This document shows, one piece after another, positions 24,578 to 32,277 of a stretch of 46,864 nucleotides of DNA. Source of the stretch: Planotetraspora thailandica (GTDB lineage Bacteria > Actinomycetota > Actinomycetes > Streptosporangiales > Streptosporangiaceae); assembly GCF_016863335.1 (NCBI RefSeq), contig NZ_BOOR01000049.1, positions 1-46,864 on the forward strand, written 5' to 3'. Below the pieces are notes generated by a model, which did no database searches, was not told the DNA's origin, and saw nothing but the letters and a program-made list of their open reading frames with translations. Numbering within the stretch: position 1 is the first letter of the stretch; each line of letters begins with the position of its first letter. A program made the position numbers and the translations under genes.

Positions 24578-25288
24578 TCAGCTCTCGCGCGCGGGGAAGA
24601 CGCCGCGCGTACAGATCACGTAGGTCAGCCCGTTCGGGGCGGCACTGCGCAGGTCGGGCAGCTTGAACGTGGTCCGTCCGTCGCCCCCGTACGAGGTGCC
24701 GAGCAACGCGAACAGCGCCTGGTTCTGGTTGATGGCCAATGTCTGTCCGGCGGCCGGCGTGCCTCCGGCGACGCTGCCTGCCACCAGCCATACGGACCCC
24801 ATGGTGCACTCCGTCCCGCTGCCCGCCGTCGCAAGGCTGGTTCCGGTGCCGAAACGCGGGTCCGGAACCGAGTCGCCCTTGGGGCCGGTGGGACCCGCCG
24901 GACCCTGCGGGCCCGCCGGACCGGTCGCGCCCGGCGAACCTGCGTCACCCTTGAGGCCTTGAGGACCGGTCGTGCCGGTCTTACCCGCCGGGCCCTGAGC
25001 CCCCGTTTTGCCTGTCGCGCCGGTCTTCCCGGTGGGACCCTGGGGTCCCCTTACATTCCAGGACAGCCGCGACTCGGTCGTCTTGCACTTGGTCGTCGAG
25101 GGAACGATCCGGGCAGCTCGTGTGGTCTTGCTGACGCAGGCGTAGATCGTGCTCGGTGTAGAAGATGCGCTCACCAGGGCGATTCCGCCAGATGTCGCGA
25201 GACCGCCCGCCGCTGCGGCCACGGCCAAGAAGGCCGCCAATCTCAGCCCGCGTCCCGTCGGACGGCGCCACCGTTCGTTGTGTGCCAT
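24578..25288 (-). CDS. Exported collagen-like protein with phage-tail Collar-type C-terminal domain
   Basis: A 236-residue protein. Residues about 12-42 ([20 protein letters not shown] after an Arg-rich start) form a signal peptide or anchor. A Cys-containing segment ([17 protein letters not shown]) resembles the short head domain often preceding bacterial collagens. About residues 80-140 contain 20 uninterrupted Gly-X-Y triplets rich in GPQ, GPA, GKT and GPT. The tail reads [20 protein letters not shown] followed by TFKLPDLR, the signature of the phage tail Collar domain (pfam07484 type). Such trimerising tips occur on phage fibres and microcystin-dependent proteins. The ATG at 25288 is preceded by AGGAGGT five bases upstream. 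The frame extends to 25408 but without a start signal. Confidence 0.83.
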   Translation of the reverse strand: MAHNERWRRPTGRGLRLAAFLAVAAAAGGLATSGGIALVSASSTPSTIYACVSKTTRAARIVPSTTKCKTTESRLSWNVRGPQGPTGKTGATGKTGAQGPAGKTGTTGPQGLKGDAGSPGATGPAGPQGPAGPTGPKGDSVPDPRFGTGTSLATAGSGTECTMGSVWLVAGSVAGGTPAAGQTLAINQNQALFALLGTSYGGDGRTTFKLPDLRSAAPNGLTYVICTRGVFPARES

Positions 25289-25409
25289 ATGAGACCTCCT
25301 AGCCCCATGACCGTCATGTCCTGACGGACACGGTTGGGTGGCCCCCTGGGTTGACGCATCTGACATCACGCTTCGGCACCGAAACATGGTGAACAGTCGT
25401 TGCTGCACG

Positions 25410-25985
25410 TCAAGCTGGGTAGCGGCTGGTGCGGTGTCGCATCTCGTGGTCGGTGGTACCGCGGGAGCCCGCTATCCACTGCTCTTCGCGTAGGACCCTG
25501 AGGTCCACTTCGCCGGTCGCGGCCCGGTGGTCTGCGGGAAGGGCGATCAGGATGGGCTCGACACTCAGGACCTGCCGGGAGACCCCGGGGGGAGGATCCC
25601 CGGCGATCAGGTTGTAGGTGAACGTGATCGCGAGGTCGCAGCTGCCGTCGCGGAGCGCCTCGACCGCGTCGTGGGGTTCGAGTTCGTGGACGATCACGTG
25701 CGGCTCCGGATCGCCGGTTCTGGCGGCTGCCATCGCGGGCAATAGGCGGTGACCGCGGCCGTGGCGAAACAGGCCACCCGAACCGGTCCTCTCGGGGTCG
25801 AGGCCGAGCGCAGGTCTTCCTCCGCGGCGTCGAGCGCGTTCAGGACGATGTGGGCGTGCCGGACGAGGCGCCGGCCTTCCGCTGTACGGCGCAGGCGGCG
25901 CCCGGCGCGTTCGAACAACGGGACCTTTGCCTCGCGTTCCAGGGTGGCGAGTGCCAATTGGACCACGCGACACTGTGACCCAGCC
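25410..25985 (-). pseudogene. LysR-type regulator relic
   Basis: Two frames together read as the middle of a LysR regulator. The first (about 25985-25735) gives VVQLALATLEREAKVPLFER and RRLRRTAEGRRLVRHA, the end of the winged helix-turn-helix and linker, then RGPVRVACFATAAVTAYCP. The second (about 25735-25410) gives HVIVHELEPHDAVEALRDGS, CDLAITFTYNLIAGDPPPGV and [19 protein letters not shown] of the effector domain. The N-terminal recognition helix is missing (the arginase-family gene begins divergently at 26012), there is a frameshift near 25735, and the C-terminal ~60 residues are absent. It is a decayed gene and its former target is unknown. Confidence 0.75.
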
Positions 25986-26011
25986 ACAAGTCGTCGATAA
26001 GTGGAGGCAGG

Positions 26012-26752
26012 ATGCTGACCGTCCTTGAAGTCCCTCAGTGGCAGGGGTCGGGCTCGCCCACGGCGCCCAGACTGGTCGAAGGAGCCTCCCGGCTGGCCGC
26101 GATGGTTCCTGAGGCCCGGCACGTCCGCGTGGACGCCGAGGGCACCCTGGACGAGAACGCCGGGCGCGTCCGGCGGGCCCTCCCTCAGGACGGCTTCACC
26201 GTCACGGTCGGCGGGGACTGCGGCGTCGAGCTCGAACCGGTCGCCGCGGCGCTGCGCCGGTACGGCGACCGCCTTCACCTGGTGTGGTTCGACGCCCATG
26301 GCGACCTGAACTCCCCTGCCACGTCCCCTTCGGGCGCCTTCCACGGCATGATCCTTCGCACGCTCCTCGGGGAAGGCCCGTCCAGCCTGGTGCCCTCGCC
26401 TGCGCTGCGTCCAGACCAGGTCGCGCTGGTCGGAACGCGCTCGCTGGATCCCGCGGAGGCCGACTTCATCCGGCGGGCGGGCATCGGCGGCCCGTCCACG
26501 ATCCAGGAGAACGCGGTCCTCTACATCCACGTGGATCTCGACGTCCTGGACGGCATCACTTCGGTCGGCTATCCGGAGCCTCACGGCCTGTCCCCGGAGG
26601 CGCTGACCGAGGCGATCGCCGGTCTGGCCTCCCTGCACGAAATCGTCGGCCTGGGCATCACCGAATACGCGCCCTCGGACCCGCAGGACGAGGAGATGCT
26701 CAGGCGGTTGGTCCCCGAACTCGTCCGGCTGTGCAGCGCGTCCCGTCCGTAG
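26012..26752 (+). CDS. Arginase/agmatinase/formiminoglutamase-family metallohydrolase
   Basis: A 246-residue ureohydrolase-fold protein. Metal-binding motifs are DAHGDLN (about residues 94-100) and HVDLDVLDG (about 173-181). The first motif, usually GGDHS, is here GGDCG, so one His ligand is replaced by Cys, as happens in a divergent arginase-like subgroup. SGAFHGM follows as in active relatives. A dinuclear manganese site with a modified first ligand is expected; substrate (arginine, agmatine or another guanidine) cannot be decided. Its start lies 26 bases from the LysR relic and is divergent from it, suggesting the relic once controlled this gene. Confidence 0.8.
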   Translation: MLTVLEVPQWQGSGSPTAPRLVEGASRLAAMVPEARHVRVDAEGTLDENAGRVRRALPQDGFTVTVGGDCGVELEPVAAALRRYGDRLHLVWFDAHGDLNSPATSPSGAFHGMILRTLLGEGPSSLVPSPALRPDQVALVGTRSLDPAEADFIRRAGIGGPSTIQENAVLYIHVDLDVLDGITSVGYPEPHGLSPEALTEAIAGLASLHEIVGLGITEYAPSDPQDEEMLRRLVPELVRLCSASRP

Positions 26753-26772
26753 AAGATCGAACGGAGATCCGG

Positions 26773-26789
26773 TCCGTAACCGTTACGGA
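26773..26789. promoter_or_regulatory. Perfect 17-bp palindrome
   Basis: TCCGTAAC-C-GTTACGGA lies 21 bases after the arginase-family stop, between two convergent genes. The tiny one-base centre suits a protein-binding site better than an RNA hairpin, but no promoter is evident here. Confidence 0.35.
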
Positions 26790-26897
26790 AAGGCCCGAGG
26801 CAGGCGCCGGTAGGCCGGTTTGCCGAAGAACGCCGTGCCGGGCGCGACGGAGATACTCACGATCATTGAGTGGGCGGTCCTTGTCATCGTGGGACTT

Positions 26898-26942
26898 GGT
26901 ACCTGCTCGCCCGGCACCTGCTCGTCCGGCACCTGCTCGCCT
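26898..26942 (+). repeat. Three tandem 15-bp repeats
   Basis: Three copies of GGYACCTGCTCGYCY in a row, lying just downstream of the stop of the deacetylase gene (minus strand). Probably slippage-derived; no function is seen. Confidence 0.6.
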
Positions 26943-26957
26943 GGCAGCGGCCGGCGG

Positions 26958-27854
26958 TCAGGCGCTGGACCCGGGCAGGCCGCTGACGGGGGCGGGGTCG
27001 CGCTCGACCCATGTGGCGGTCTCGGGATGGGCGAGGATCCACTCGGCGATCTGGTCCTTGCGGGCCCACCACACGTCGTCGTGCTGGCGCAGCCGGGTGA
27101 GCACGCGGTCGAGTACCCGGACCCGGGAGGCGTGCCCGGACAGCCGGTCGTGCAGGGCGATGACCATCATCCGGCGCCTGTGTACCCCCTCTTCGTAGAG
27201 CTGGTCGAACTCGTCGATGAGTTGCCGTTCGTAGGCGACCGGGTTGAACGCGGCGAAGTCGTAGCTGACGATGTCGTTCAGGTGTGCCGTGTAGGGGACG
27301 GTGGCGAACGGCTTGCCGTTGATGGTCTGCAGGAAGGGCTCGTCGGCCGACAGGTCGTCGATGTGGTACCGGAACCCGAGTTCCTGCAGGATCTCCAGGG
27401 TGTTGACGCCGGGACGGATCCAGTAGCTGGTGTAGCCGGTCGGCCGGGTGCCGGTGGCCTCCTCGATGGCCTGGACGTTGCCCGCGATCCACGCTCGTTC
27501 CTCCGGGCGGGACATGTGGTACTGGCGCTGCCAGCTGAGCCCGTGCGCGCCGGCCTCGTGCCCGCGGCGCACGATCTCGGCGGCCAGGCCAGGGTGGCGG
27601 CGGACCGCCTCGCCGACCATGTAGGTGCTCACCTTGATGTCATGCTTGTCGAACAGGTCCAGGAGGCGGGGGATGCCCTCGCGGGCGCCGTACTCGAAGA
27701 AGCTGTTCTGCCCGAGATCGGGGAAGCCGGGCAGAATCGGCTCGCTGATCGGCCCGGGCGCGCCGCTGATCGGCTGCCCGCCTGTCTCGAACTGCACGGT
27801 GATCGAGAAGGCCAGCCGCGCCCTGTCGGGCCAGAAGGCGTGCGCCGTGGTCAT
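26958..27854 (-). CDS. Polysaccharide deacetylase-family (PuuE-like) hydrolase
   Basis: A 298-residue protein of the polysaccharide deacetylase (NodB-fold) superfamily, closest in layout to PuuE allantoinase and related amidohydrolases. Seen: AFSITVQFETGGQP at the N-terminus (the usual Asp-rich first motif is reduced to FETGG), FEYGAREGIPRLLDLFDKHD, IKVSTYMVGEAVRRHPGLA, IVRRGHEAGAHGLSWQRQYH with the HxxxH-like pair, GYTSYWIRPG, and MMVIALHDRLSGHASRV. No signal peptide is present, so it is cytosolic, which argues against cell-wall chitin deacetylation and for a small-molecule amide substrate. The ATG at 27854 follows GGGGGA. Confidence 0.8.
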   Translation of the reverse strand: MTTAHAFWPDRARLAFSITVQFETGGQPISGAPGPISEPILPGFPDLGQNSFFEYGAREGIPRLLDLFDKHDIKVSTYMVGEAVRRHPGLAAEIVRRGHEAGAHGLSWQRQYHMSRPEERAWIAGNVQAIEEATGTRPTGYTSYWIRPGVNTLEILQELGFRYHIDDLSADEPFLQTINGKPFATVPYTAHLNDIVSYDFAAFNPVAYERQLIDEFDQLYEEGVHRRRMMVIALHDRLSGHASRVRVLDRVLTRLRQHDDVWWARKDQIAEWILAHPETATWVERDPAPVSGLPGSSA

Positions 27855-28012
27855 GGTCTGCGTCCCCCGTGTCGCCGATGGTCCTGGTCCTACCCGGCAC
27901 TGGCCGCGCCGTCCGGTGCCATCCGGTGCCGGAAGAACACCGGCCAGGGCCGTACGCGGGCGGGCGCTCCGGGGCTGGGACAACCACCAATGGAGGCAGG
28001 CGCAGAGCCTGT

Positions 28013-28660
28013 TCAGCCCAGGAGTTCTCGGGCGAGAGCTCGAGCCAGCCAGTCCTGAAACGCTTCGTGGGTCCAGCCTCGGGCGCCTACCAAGTGGTGG
28101 TAGATGCCGGGGTCGTTGTAGACCGTGATCACGTCTGCGGCGTGGTCGGCATCGAGATGTTTCGACAAGGCACCCGCAGCGACGACGAGGGCGATGATCT
28201 GCTCGGCTCCGGCTCTCCGTTGCCGCTGGACGTCCTGCCAGAGGGCGGCGACGTCCGGATCCGCGTCGGACGCCACCCGTACGACGTGGTATAGGGCCGA
28301 CACACGTGCCACTGCGCCGGCAAGGATGGCAGCGTAGGCGGCCACGATCTCGGCGCCGTCGGTGAGGGACTGCATCGCACGTGATTCGGGCCGTTCCGCA
28401 AGGCTCTCAGGGCGATCATCACCGACAATCGCCTGGTCGTAGGCGGTTTTGAGGAGCCATGGCTTACCGCCCGCTGCCGTGAAGACGGTGGAGCGGCTGA
28501 CTCCAGCGGCCTCGGCGATGGCATCCACAGAGGTCGCGGCGTAGCCGCGTGCGGTGAACAGTTCGGCCGCGGCTTTGAGGACTGCCTTGCGCGTGTTCGC
28601 GGCTTGTTGAGCCCTGATGCCCAAGCGGTACGGCGCCCTGCTCCCTGGCGTCCCCGGCAC
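28013..28660 (-). CDS. TetR-family transcriptional regulator
   Basis: A 215-residue regulator. The helix-turn-helix is AAAELFTARGYAATSVDAIA followed by EAAGVSRSTVFTAAGGKPWL (about residues 30-70). The C-terminal ligand domain ends in DVITVYNDPGIYHHLVGARG, resembling TetR_C domains that dimerise through a final helix pair. The gene is divergent from the SDR at 28887 with 226 bases between starts, which contain a strong palindrome at 28822-28844. Local repression of the SDR is the simplest model. Confidence 0.85.
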   Translation of the reverse strand: MPGTPGSRAPYRLGIRAQQAANTRKAVLKAAAELFTARGYAATSVDAIAEAAGVSRSTVFTAAGGKPWLLKTAYDQAIVGDDRPESLAERPESRAMQSLTDGAEIVAAYAAILAGAVARVSALYHVVRVASDADPDVAALWQDVQRQRRAGAEQIIALVVAAGALSKHLDADHAADVITVYNDPGIYHHLVGARGWTHEAFQDWLARALARELLG

Positions 28661-28814
28661 GTTGCTCCACCCTCCCGGTCATCGCGCGGTGGGAACCCTC
28701 CGTGGCGGGGTTCCTGCTCCTGCGACCGCATCGGCTCCGGATCGCCATTATCCAACCTGAGCCAGGCTCGGCTCCACCCCGCTGCGGCCCGGCAGACCTC
28801 ACCAGGTGCGGCTA

Positions 28815-28842
28815 TAGACTTTCATCAGACTCTGAGTATGAT
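28815..28842 (+). promoter_or_regulatory. Predicted promoter of the SDR gene
   Basis: -35 TAGACT (28815-28820) and -10 TATGAT (28837-28842) are 16 bases apart, about 45 bases before the chosen start. Matches to the housekeeping consensus are 4/6 and 5/6. Confidence 0.4.
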
Positions 28843-28844
28843 GA
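28822..28844. promoter_or_regulatory. Probable TetR operator
   Basis: A 23-bp palindrome with 11-base half-sites: TCATCAGACTC then T then GAGTATGATGA, symmetric except for one pair and the centre. It covers the spacer and -10 element of the SDR promoter, as a repressor site would. Confidence 0.6.
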
Positions 28845-28886
28845 TTTATGTTTCAACTTCTTGATCGTTTCCGGAAAGGCATGTTC

Positions 28887-29639
28887 ATGTACATCCCAAC
28901 CTCCCCCGTCCCTGGAGAGTTCGCCGGGCGGCGAGCGCTCGTCACCGGTGGCTCCCGAGGAGTCGGGGCCGCTGTCGCACAGCGCCTGATCAGCGGTGGT
29001 GCCGCTGTTGTCACCAGCGCCAGGAGCTGGAGCGCCGAGACGCCTAAGGGCTCCACGTTCATCAGCGCGGACATCCGGACGGCCGAAAGTGCGCGCCAGT
29101 TGGTCGACGCCGCACTTGAGGCGCTTGGCGGACTGGACATCCTGGTGAACAACGCGGGGGCCGCTCGTGCGCACTTCGGTGCAATTCCCGACGGGGAGTG
29201 GGAGGACTCCCTCGCCATCAACTTCCTGTCCGCGGTGCGCGTGACAAACGCGGCTCTACCGGCGCTGCAGCAGGCTGACCGAGCCTCCATTGTCAACATC
29301 TCGACGGGCGTCGCCGCCAATCCGCCCGCGCCCATGCTCCATTACGGTGCGGCCAAGGCCGCACTGGTCAGTTGGTCGAAGGGCCTGGCCGCTCAGCTTG
29401 CCCCGGCCGGCGTCCGGGTCAACACCCTCACGCTCGGCACGGTTGAGACGCCCGGCGGGACCGAGCTGCTGCAGTCAGTGATGGAAGCAATGGGAGGCAG
29501 TGTGCAACAGGCATACGCTGCCGTTCCTCTCGGGCGCGCAGGCGACGCCCGAGACGTGGCCGAGGCCGTTGCGTTCCTCGTCTCCGACCGAGCGCAGTGG
29601 ATCGCCGGGGCCGACCTCCATGCCACTGGCGGAGCCTGA
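28887..29639 (+). CDS. Short-chain dehydrogenase/reductase
   Basis: A 250-residue classical SDR. Cofactor motif ALVTGGSRGVGAAVA (about residues 15-29), NNAG in ILVNNAGAARAH, catalytic Ser in VNISTGVAA, Tyr/Lys in HYGAAKAAL, and the C-terminal ending WIAGADLHATGGA typical of FabG-like SDRs that recognise hydroxy/keto substrates. Start at 28887 is preferred since GGAAAGG lies seven bases upstream; ATG codons at 28848 and 28881 are badly spaced from it. It is divergently arranged with a TetR gene and followed by a strong terminator, so it forms a one-gene regulated unit, a layout common for detoxification reductases. Confidence 0.87.
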   Translation: MYIPTSPVPGEFAGRRALVTGGSRGVGAAVAQRLISGGAAVVTSARSWSAETPKGSTFISADIRTAESARQLVDAALEALGGLDILVNNAGAARAHFGAIPDGEWEDSLAINFLSAVRVTNAALPALQQADRASIVNISTGVAANPPAPMLHYGAAKAALVSWSKGLAAQLAPAGVRVNTLTLGTVETPGGTELLQSVMEAMGGSVQQAYAAVPLGRAGDARDVAEAVAFLVSDRAQWIAGADLHATGGA

Positions 29640-29691
29640 TCCCAAGCGCTTCGTTGGGGGAGAGCCCTCCCGAGGGCCCCTGGTGTGCGAC

Positions 29692-29722
29692 GGCGCCCCG
29701 AGGCGCAGCTCCTCGGGGCGCC
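29692..29722 (+). terminator. Rho-independent-type terminator after the SDR
   Basis: GGCGCCCCGAGG (29692-29703) and CCTCGGGGCGCC (29711-29722) form a perfect 12-bp stem with a seven-base loop, followed by the AT-rich TAATTACACCTATATATA. Confidence 0.8.
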
Positions 29723-29967
29723 TAATTACACCTATATATAGAGGCTCACGACAGGCGGCCGCCCGGAGCGTCCGCGTACGAGACGAATCGGGCGGTCGTG
29801 TCCGGCTGTGGGCTGGTCCCATTCAAGAGGGCAGACTTCGTTTCTGGTTTTGTCGACTTCAGTGGCACTGAAATGGGTCGTTCAGGCGTCACAATGCCGT
29901 CTGTGGTTCCATTCGACGGCGCGGTTGCGTGCGCCTCGTCGGGCATCGACCAAGTGGAGGGGGCGAC
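29723..29967. other. Intergenic, no gene seen
   Basis: Beyond the SDR terminator nothing is recognised up to the small helical protein start. A minus-strand frame (30225-29746) overlaps two better-supported small genes in other frames and is not accepted. Confidence 0.4.
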
Positions 29968-30216
29968 GTGACAGACCACGAGCAGCCTTGGGCGAGGCAG
30001 TTGCAGGACGCGGTAGGCGCCCTGCAGGAGGGCATCGCCGAGGCCGGCCGCATCCTCGCGGCGCAAGGCGCGATGTTCTGGGCGTACAGGGGCGACATCG
30101 CGCAGGTGGAGACTACTGTCGCAGGCATGTCGCCGGACCAGCTGCGGGAGGTGTCGGCCGCTGCCGCGCTGCTCGGCGCGGCCGCCGACCAGGAGCTTGG
30201 CCGCCGTGCCGGCTGA
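29968..30216 (+). CDS. Small helical protein, unknown function
   Basis: An 82-residue, Ala-rich, probably all-helical protein beginning VTDHEQPWARQLQDAVGALQ and ending AAADQELGRRAG. The pattern of hydrophobics at i, i+3/4 in LQDAVGALQEGIAEAGRIL suggests an amphipathic helix or coiled coil. The GTG at 29968 is supported by GGAGGGGG six bases upstream, a better signal than any codon earlier in the frame. No family is recognised. It points toward the 38-residue membrane protein gene. Confidence 0.55.
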   Translation: MTDHEQPWARQLQDAVGALQEGIAEAGRILAAQGAMFWAYRGDIAQVETTVAGMSPDQLREVSAAAALLGAAADQELGRRAG

Positions 30217-30280
30217 CTCGGACAAGCAGGCCCGCGACCTGGAAGGCCGGTCGGAGGATCGCGCGGCGGGGCGCGGAGCT

Positions 30281-30397
30281 TTACCGGCGGCGGGTCATGG
30301 GACGTCGGTGAGACTGCTCCCGGCGGGCCATGATGAGGCCGAAGCCGATCAACCCTGCCACGGCGAGCAGTAGGGCAATGGCGAAGGTCTTGATCAT
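30281..30397 (-). CDS. 38-residue single-pass membrane protein
   Basis: A very short gene with a strong GGAGGGGG site four bases before the ATG. The peptide starts MIKTFAIALLLAVAGLIGFG, continues LIMARRE and ends PMTRRR before TAA. One transmembrane helix (about residues 4-24) is followed by a basic cytoplasmic tail. The hydrophobic stretch, positive tail and ribosome binding site make chance unlikely. No family is recognised. It converges with the helical protein gene at 29968, and repeated TAGCTA elements lie in its upstream region. Confidence 0.6.
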   Translation of the reverse strand: MIKTFAIALLLAVAGLIGFGLIMARREQSHRRPMTRRR

Positions 30398-30426
30398 GAT
30401 CCCCCTCCGATTGGCGGGTAGTCGAT

Positions 30427-30450
30427 TAGCTACCTTGCGTAGCTTAGCTA
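30427..30450. promoter_or_regulatory. TAGCTA-type inverted repeats upstream of the small membrane protein
   Basis: TAGCTAC-CTTGC-GTAGCTT (30427-30445) overlaps the palindrome TAGCTTAGCTA (30440-30450). This AT-rich patch lies 30-53 bases upstream of the minus-strand start and looks like an overlapping operator pair. Confidence 0.4.
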
Positions 30451-30595
30451 TGCATGTCACTTGTGGGTGTCTCCGTACCGGAAGAGATCATTTAAGCGGC
30501 TGGAAGCTTTCCGGCGAGTTCCCTTTACGTGCTTGCCGCCGCATGACCATGACCTGTGGGCGGGAGCCGTTTTTGATCCGGTATTGAACGCAGCC

Positions 30596-30625
30596 GTTAC
30601 CGATGGCTGAGGTGCCACCGGGTAC
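30596..30625 (+). promoter_or_regulatory. Possible alternative-sigma promoter of the STAS gene
   Basis: GTTACC (30596-30601) and GGGTAC (30620-30625) recall the GTTT...GGGTAY elements of stress sigma factors, but the 18-base spacing is longer than usual. Weak evidence. Confidence 0.25.
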
Positions 30626-30666
30626 CGTAAGGGCAAACCCATCGCAATCAGGCGAAGGTGCGCGTT

Positions 30667-31023
30667 ATGGCGGCGCAAGAGAGCATTTCCGTTACGGACG
30701 TCCTGCGGACCTCCGTGGTCAGTGTGTCAGGGCGCCTCGATTTCTCAGCCGCGCCGGCGGTGCGCGAGGTCCTCAAGAACTTGATCGATGACGGCCGCAC
30801 GGCGCTGGTCATAGACACATCCGCTCTCCAGTTCTGTGACATTGAGGGCTTGGAGGTCTTACTGGAGATCCGCCAGGATCTCGAGCGGGCCGGGGGCGCC
30901 CTGCGGCTGACCGGAGTCCACGGCAACCTGGAGCGCATGCTTGATTCAGGACGGCTGAGTCACCTGTTTGAAATCGATGAAACCACCGTCGAAGCTCTCT
31001 CCGAATTGATGTCGCGCTCGTAG
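30667..31023 (+). CDS. STAS-domain protein (anti-anti-sigma-factor-like)
   Basis: A 118-residue single STAS domain, the size of SpoIIAA/RsbV proteins that free sigma factors by binding anti-sigma kinases. The core reads SVSGRLDFSAAPAVREVLKN, LVIDTSALQFCDIEGLEVLL and ALRLTGVHGNLERML. At the regulatory loop, where classic members have Asp-Ser-Ser-Gly with a phosphorylated second Ser, this protein has Asp-Ile-Glu-Gly. It therefore lacks the phospho-acceptor and carries Glu in its place. It may be constitutive, or it may belong to an unphosphorylated STAS branch. No anti-sigma kinase gene is next to it. The start at 30667 has GAAGG eight bases upstream. Confidence 0.8.
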   Translation: MAAQESISVTDVLRTSVVSVSGRLDFSAAPAVREVLKNLIDDGRTALVIDTSALQFCDIEGLEVLLEIRQDLERAGGALRLTGVHGNLERMLDSGRLSHLFEIDETTVEALSELMSRS

Positions 31024-31069
31024 CCATCGCGCCATCAATCGTCCCGCTCACACAGGGCTTCGACGGTTA

Positions 31070-31096
31070 GGCCCCGCGCCTTCGGGGAGCGGGGCC
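31070..31096 (+). terminator. Terminator hairpin after the STAS gene
   Basis: GGCCCCGC (31070-31077) pairs with GCGGGGCC (31089-31096), followed by GTCTTCATG. About 45 bases past the STAS stop. Confidence 0.6.
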
Positions 31097-31347
31097 GTCT
31101 TCATGCTGTTCATACGTTCTGCGACACGAGTGCAATCCTGTCCCGCCGGTCAGGTGACCCCGCGGGCGTGCACCGCCGCCCCCGTCCCGGCTGAACGGGC
31201 CTTCGCGGCATGCACCACATCTGCCGCTGCCCCGGCCGGAGTTTCACGCGACCCACGTACCTTTGGGTAGACCCGAATGCCGGCGGTGGACCGGCCGACC
31301 TTGATACCGGCTCCTCGGCAGAGGCTGCCGGTGGCGGAGAGGATGTG

Positions 31348-32277
31348 ATGACCACGCTGTTGCCGTCCAGCCCTTCGTGCGTATTGGTGCAGATGGAAGC
31401 ACAGATCATCGACGATGGCCCCTCCTACCGCCGCATGCGCCGTCATTCTCTGGGGCCGGTTGCGATGGCCACGATCGAATCGGTGCCGCAAAGGGTGCGC
31501 GCGCTTCTCGATGAGGTTCCTGCCACGGCCGAGGAAGGTGTGCAACTTCACCTTGTTCACGCAGGTCGCCTCGCCGTTGAGCAAGGTCGCGGTGCCACGG
31601 TGGCGAGCGCGGGGCAGGCACTCTTCTACGACGCTGCGAGGCCATTCCGGTTTGTGTACCCGGACCCCTTTTCGGTGTCCATCGTGCAGATCCCCAAACG
31701 AGTTCTCGGGTTCGACTCATCTCGGCTGGCCGCGCTCGCAAGCCGTCCCGTGGGTGCCCGGTCGGGGATCGGGTTTGTGCTCGGAGCCCTCCTGTCTCGC
31801 ACCGCTCACGTGGAGCAGGATCTCGACCCGGTTGGCCGTGAGGCGGTGGCGGCAGCCATCGTCGATGTGGTCGCACTGCTGGGCGACTCGCAGCTCGGGC
31901 GGACTTCACCTGCTGAACTGCATCAGCGCGGGCTCGCCGCTGCCGCCAATGAATACATGCGTTCGCACCTCGCCGACCCTTTGCTCGGGCCGGACATGAT
32001 CGCGCGAGAGCTTGCTGTCTCCGTCAGGACGTTGCATGCGGTGTTCGAATCCGAACCCGACACTGTCGCCCGCACGATAGCGAAGCTGAGATTGGAAGCC
32101 GTCCGACGGAGCCTCGCCGACACGTCGTTCAGTCATCTTCCGGTGAGCGCGATCGCCCGCAGTTGGGGGTTCACGAGTAGCGCTCACTTCAGCAGGTCAT
32201 TCCGGCGAACCTTCGGTATGTCGCCGACGGAATGGCGCAGAACCGCCCTCGGCGGGAGCCTGACTGATGAGTCGTAG
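31348..32277 (+). CDS. AraC-family regulator with N-terminal sensor domain
   Basis: A 309-residue regulator. Residues about 10-190 form a cupin-like AraC_binding_2 type sensor (MATIESVPQRVRALLDEVPA, GQALFYDAARPFRFVYPDPF, SIVQIPKRVLGF). The C-terminal double helix-turn-helix spans about 205-300: MIARELAVSVRTLHAVFESE for the first motif and VSAIARSWGFTSSAHFSRSF with RRTFGMSPTEWRR for the second. ATG at 31348 has GGAGAGG five bases upstream; the frame extends to 31210 without such a signal. The stop overlaps the start of a second AraC gene by 11 bases, so both are translated from one message. Confidence 0.85.
   Translation: MTTLLPSSPSCVLVQMEAQIIDDGPSYRRMRRHSLGPVAMATIESVPQRVRALLDEVPATAEEGVQLHLVHAGRLAVEQGRGATVASAGQALFYDAARPFRFVYPDPFSVSIVQIPKRVLGFDSSRLAALASRPVGARSGIGFVLGALLSRTAHVEQDLDPVGREAVAAAIVDVVALLGDSQLGRTSPAELHQRGLAAAANEYMRSHLADPLLGPDMIARELAVSVRTLHAVFESEPDTVARTIAKLRLEAVRRSLADTSFSHLPVSAIARSWGFTSSAHFSRSFRRTFGMSPTEWRRTALGGSLTDES

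Noticed and set aside
26898-26942. Three 15-bp repeats considered as a CRISPR array
   Set aside because: They are directly tandem with no spacers and no cas genes are in the window.
26820-28058. 412-residue plus-strand open frame
   Set aside because: It is the complement of the polysaccharide deacetylase gene; repetitive Val/Asp/Gly composition, no start signal.
29746-30225. 159-residue minus-strand frame
   Set aside because: It overlaps the better-supported helical protein (29968) and has no ribosome binding site or family signature.
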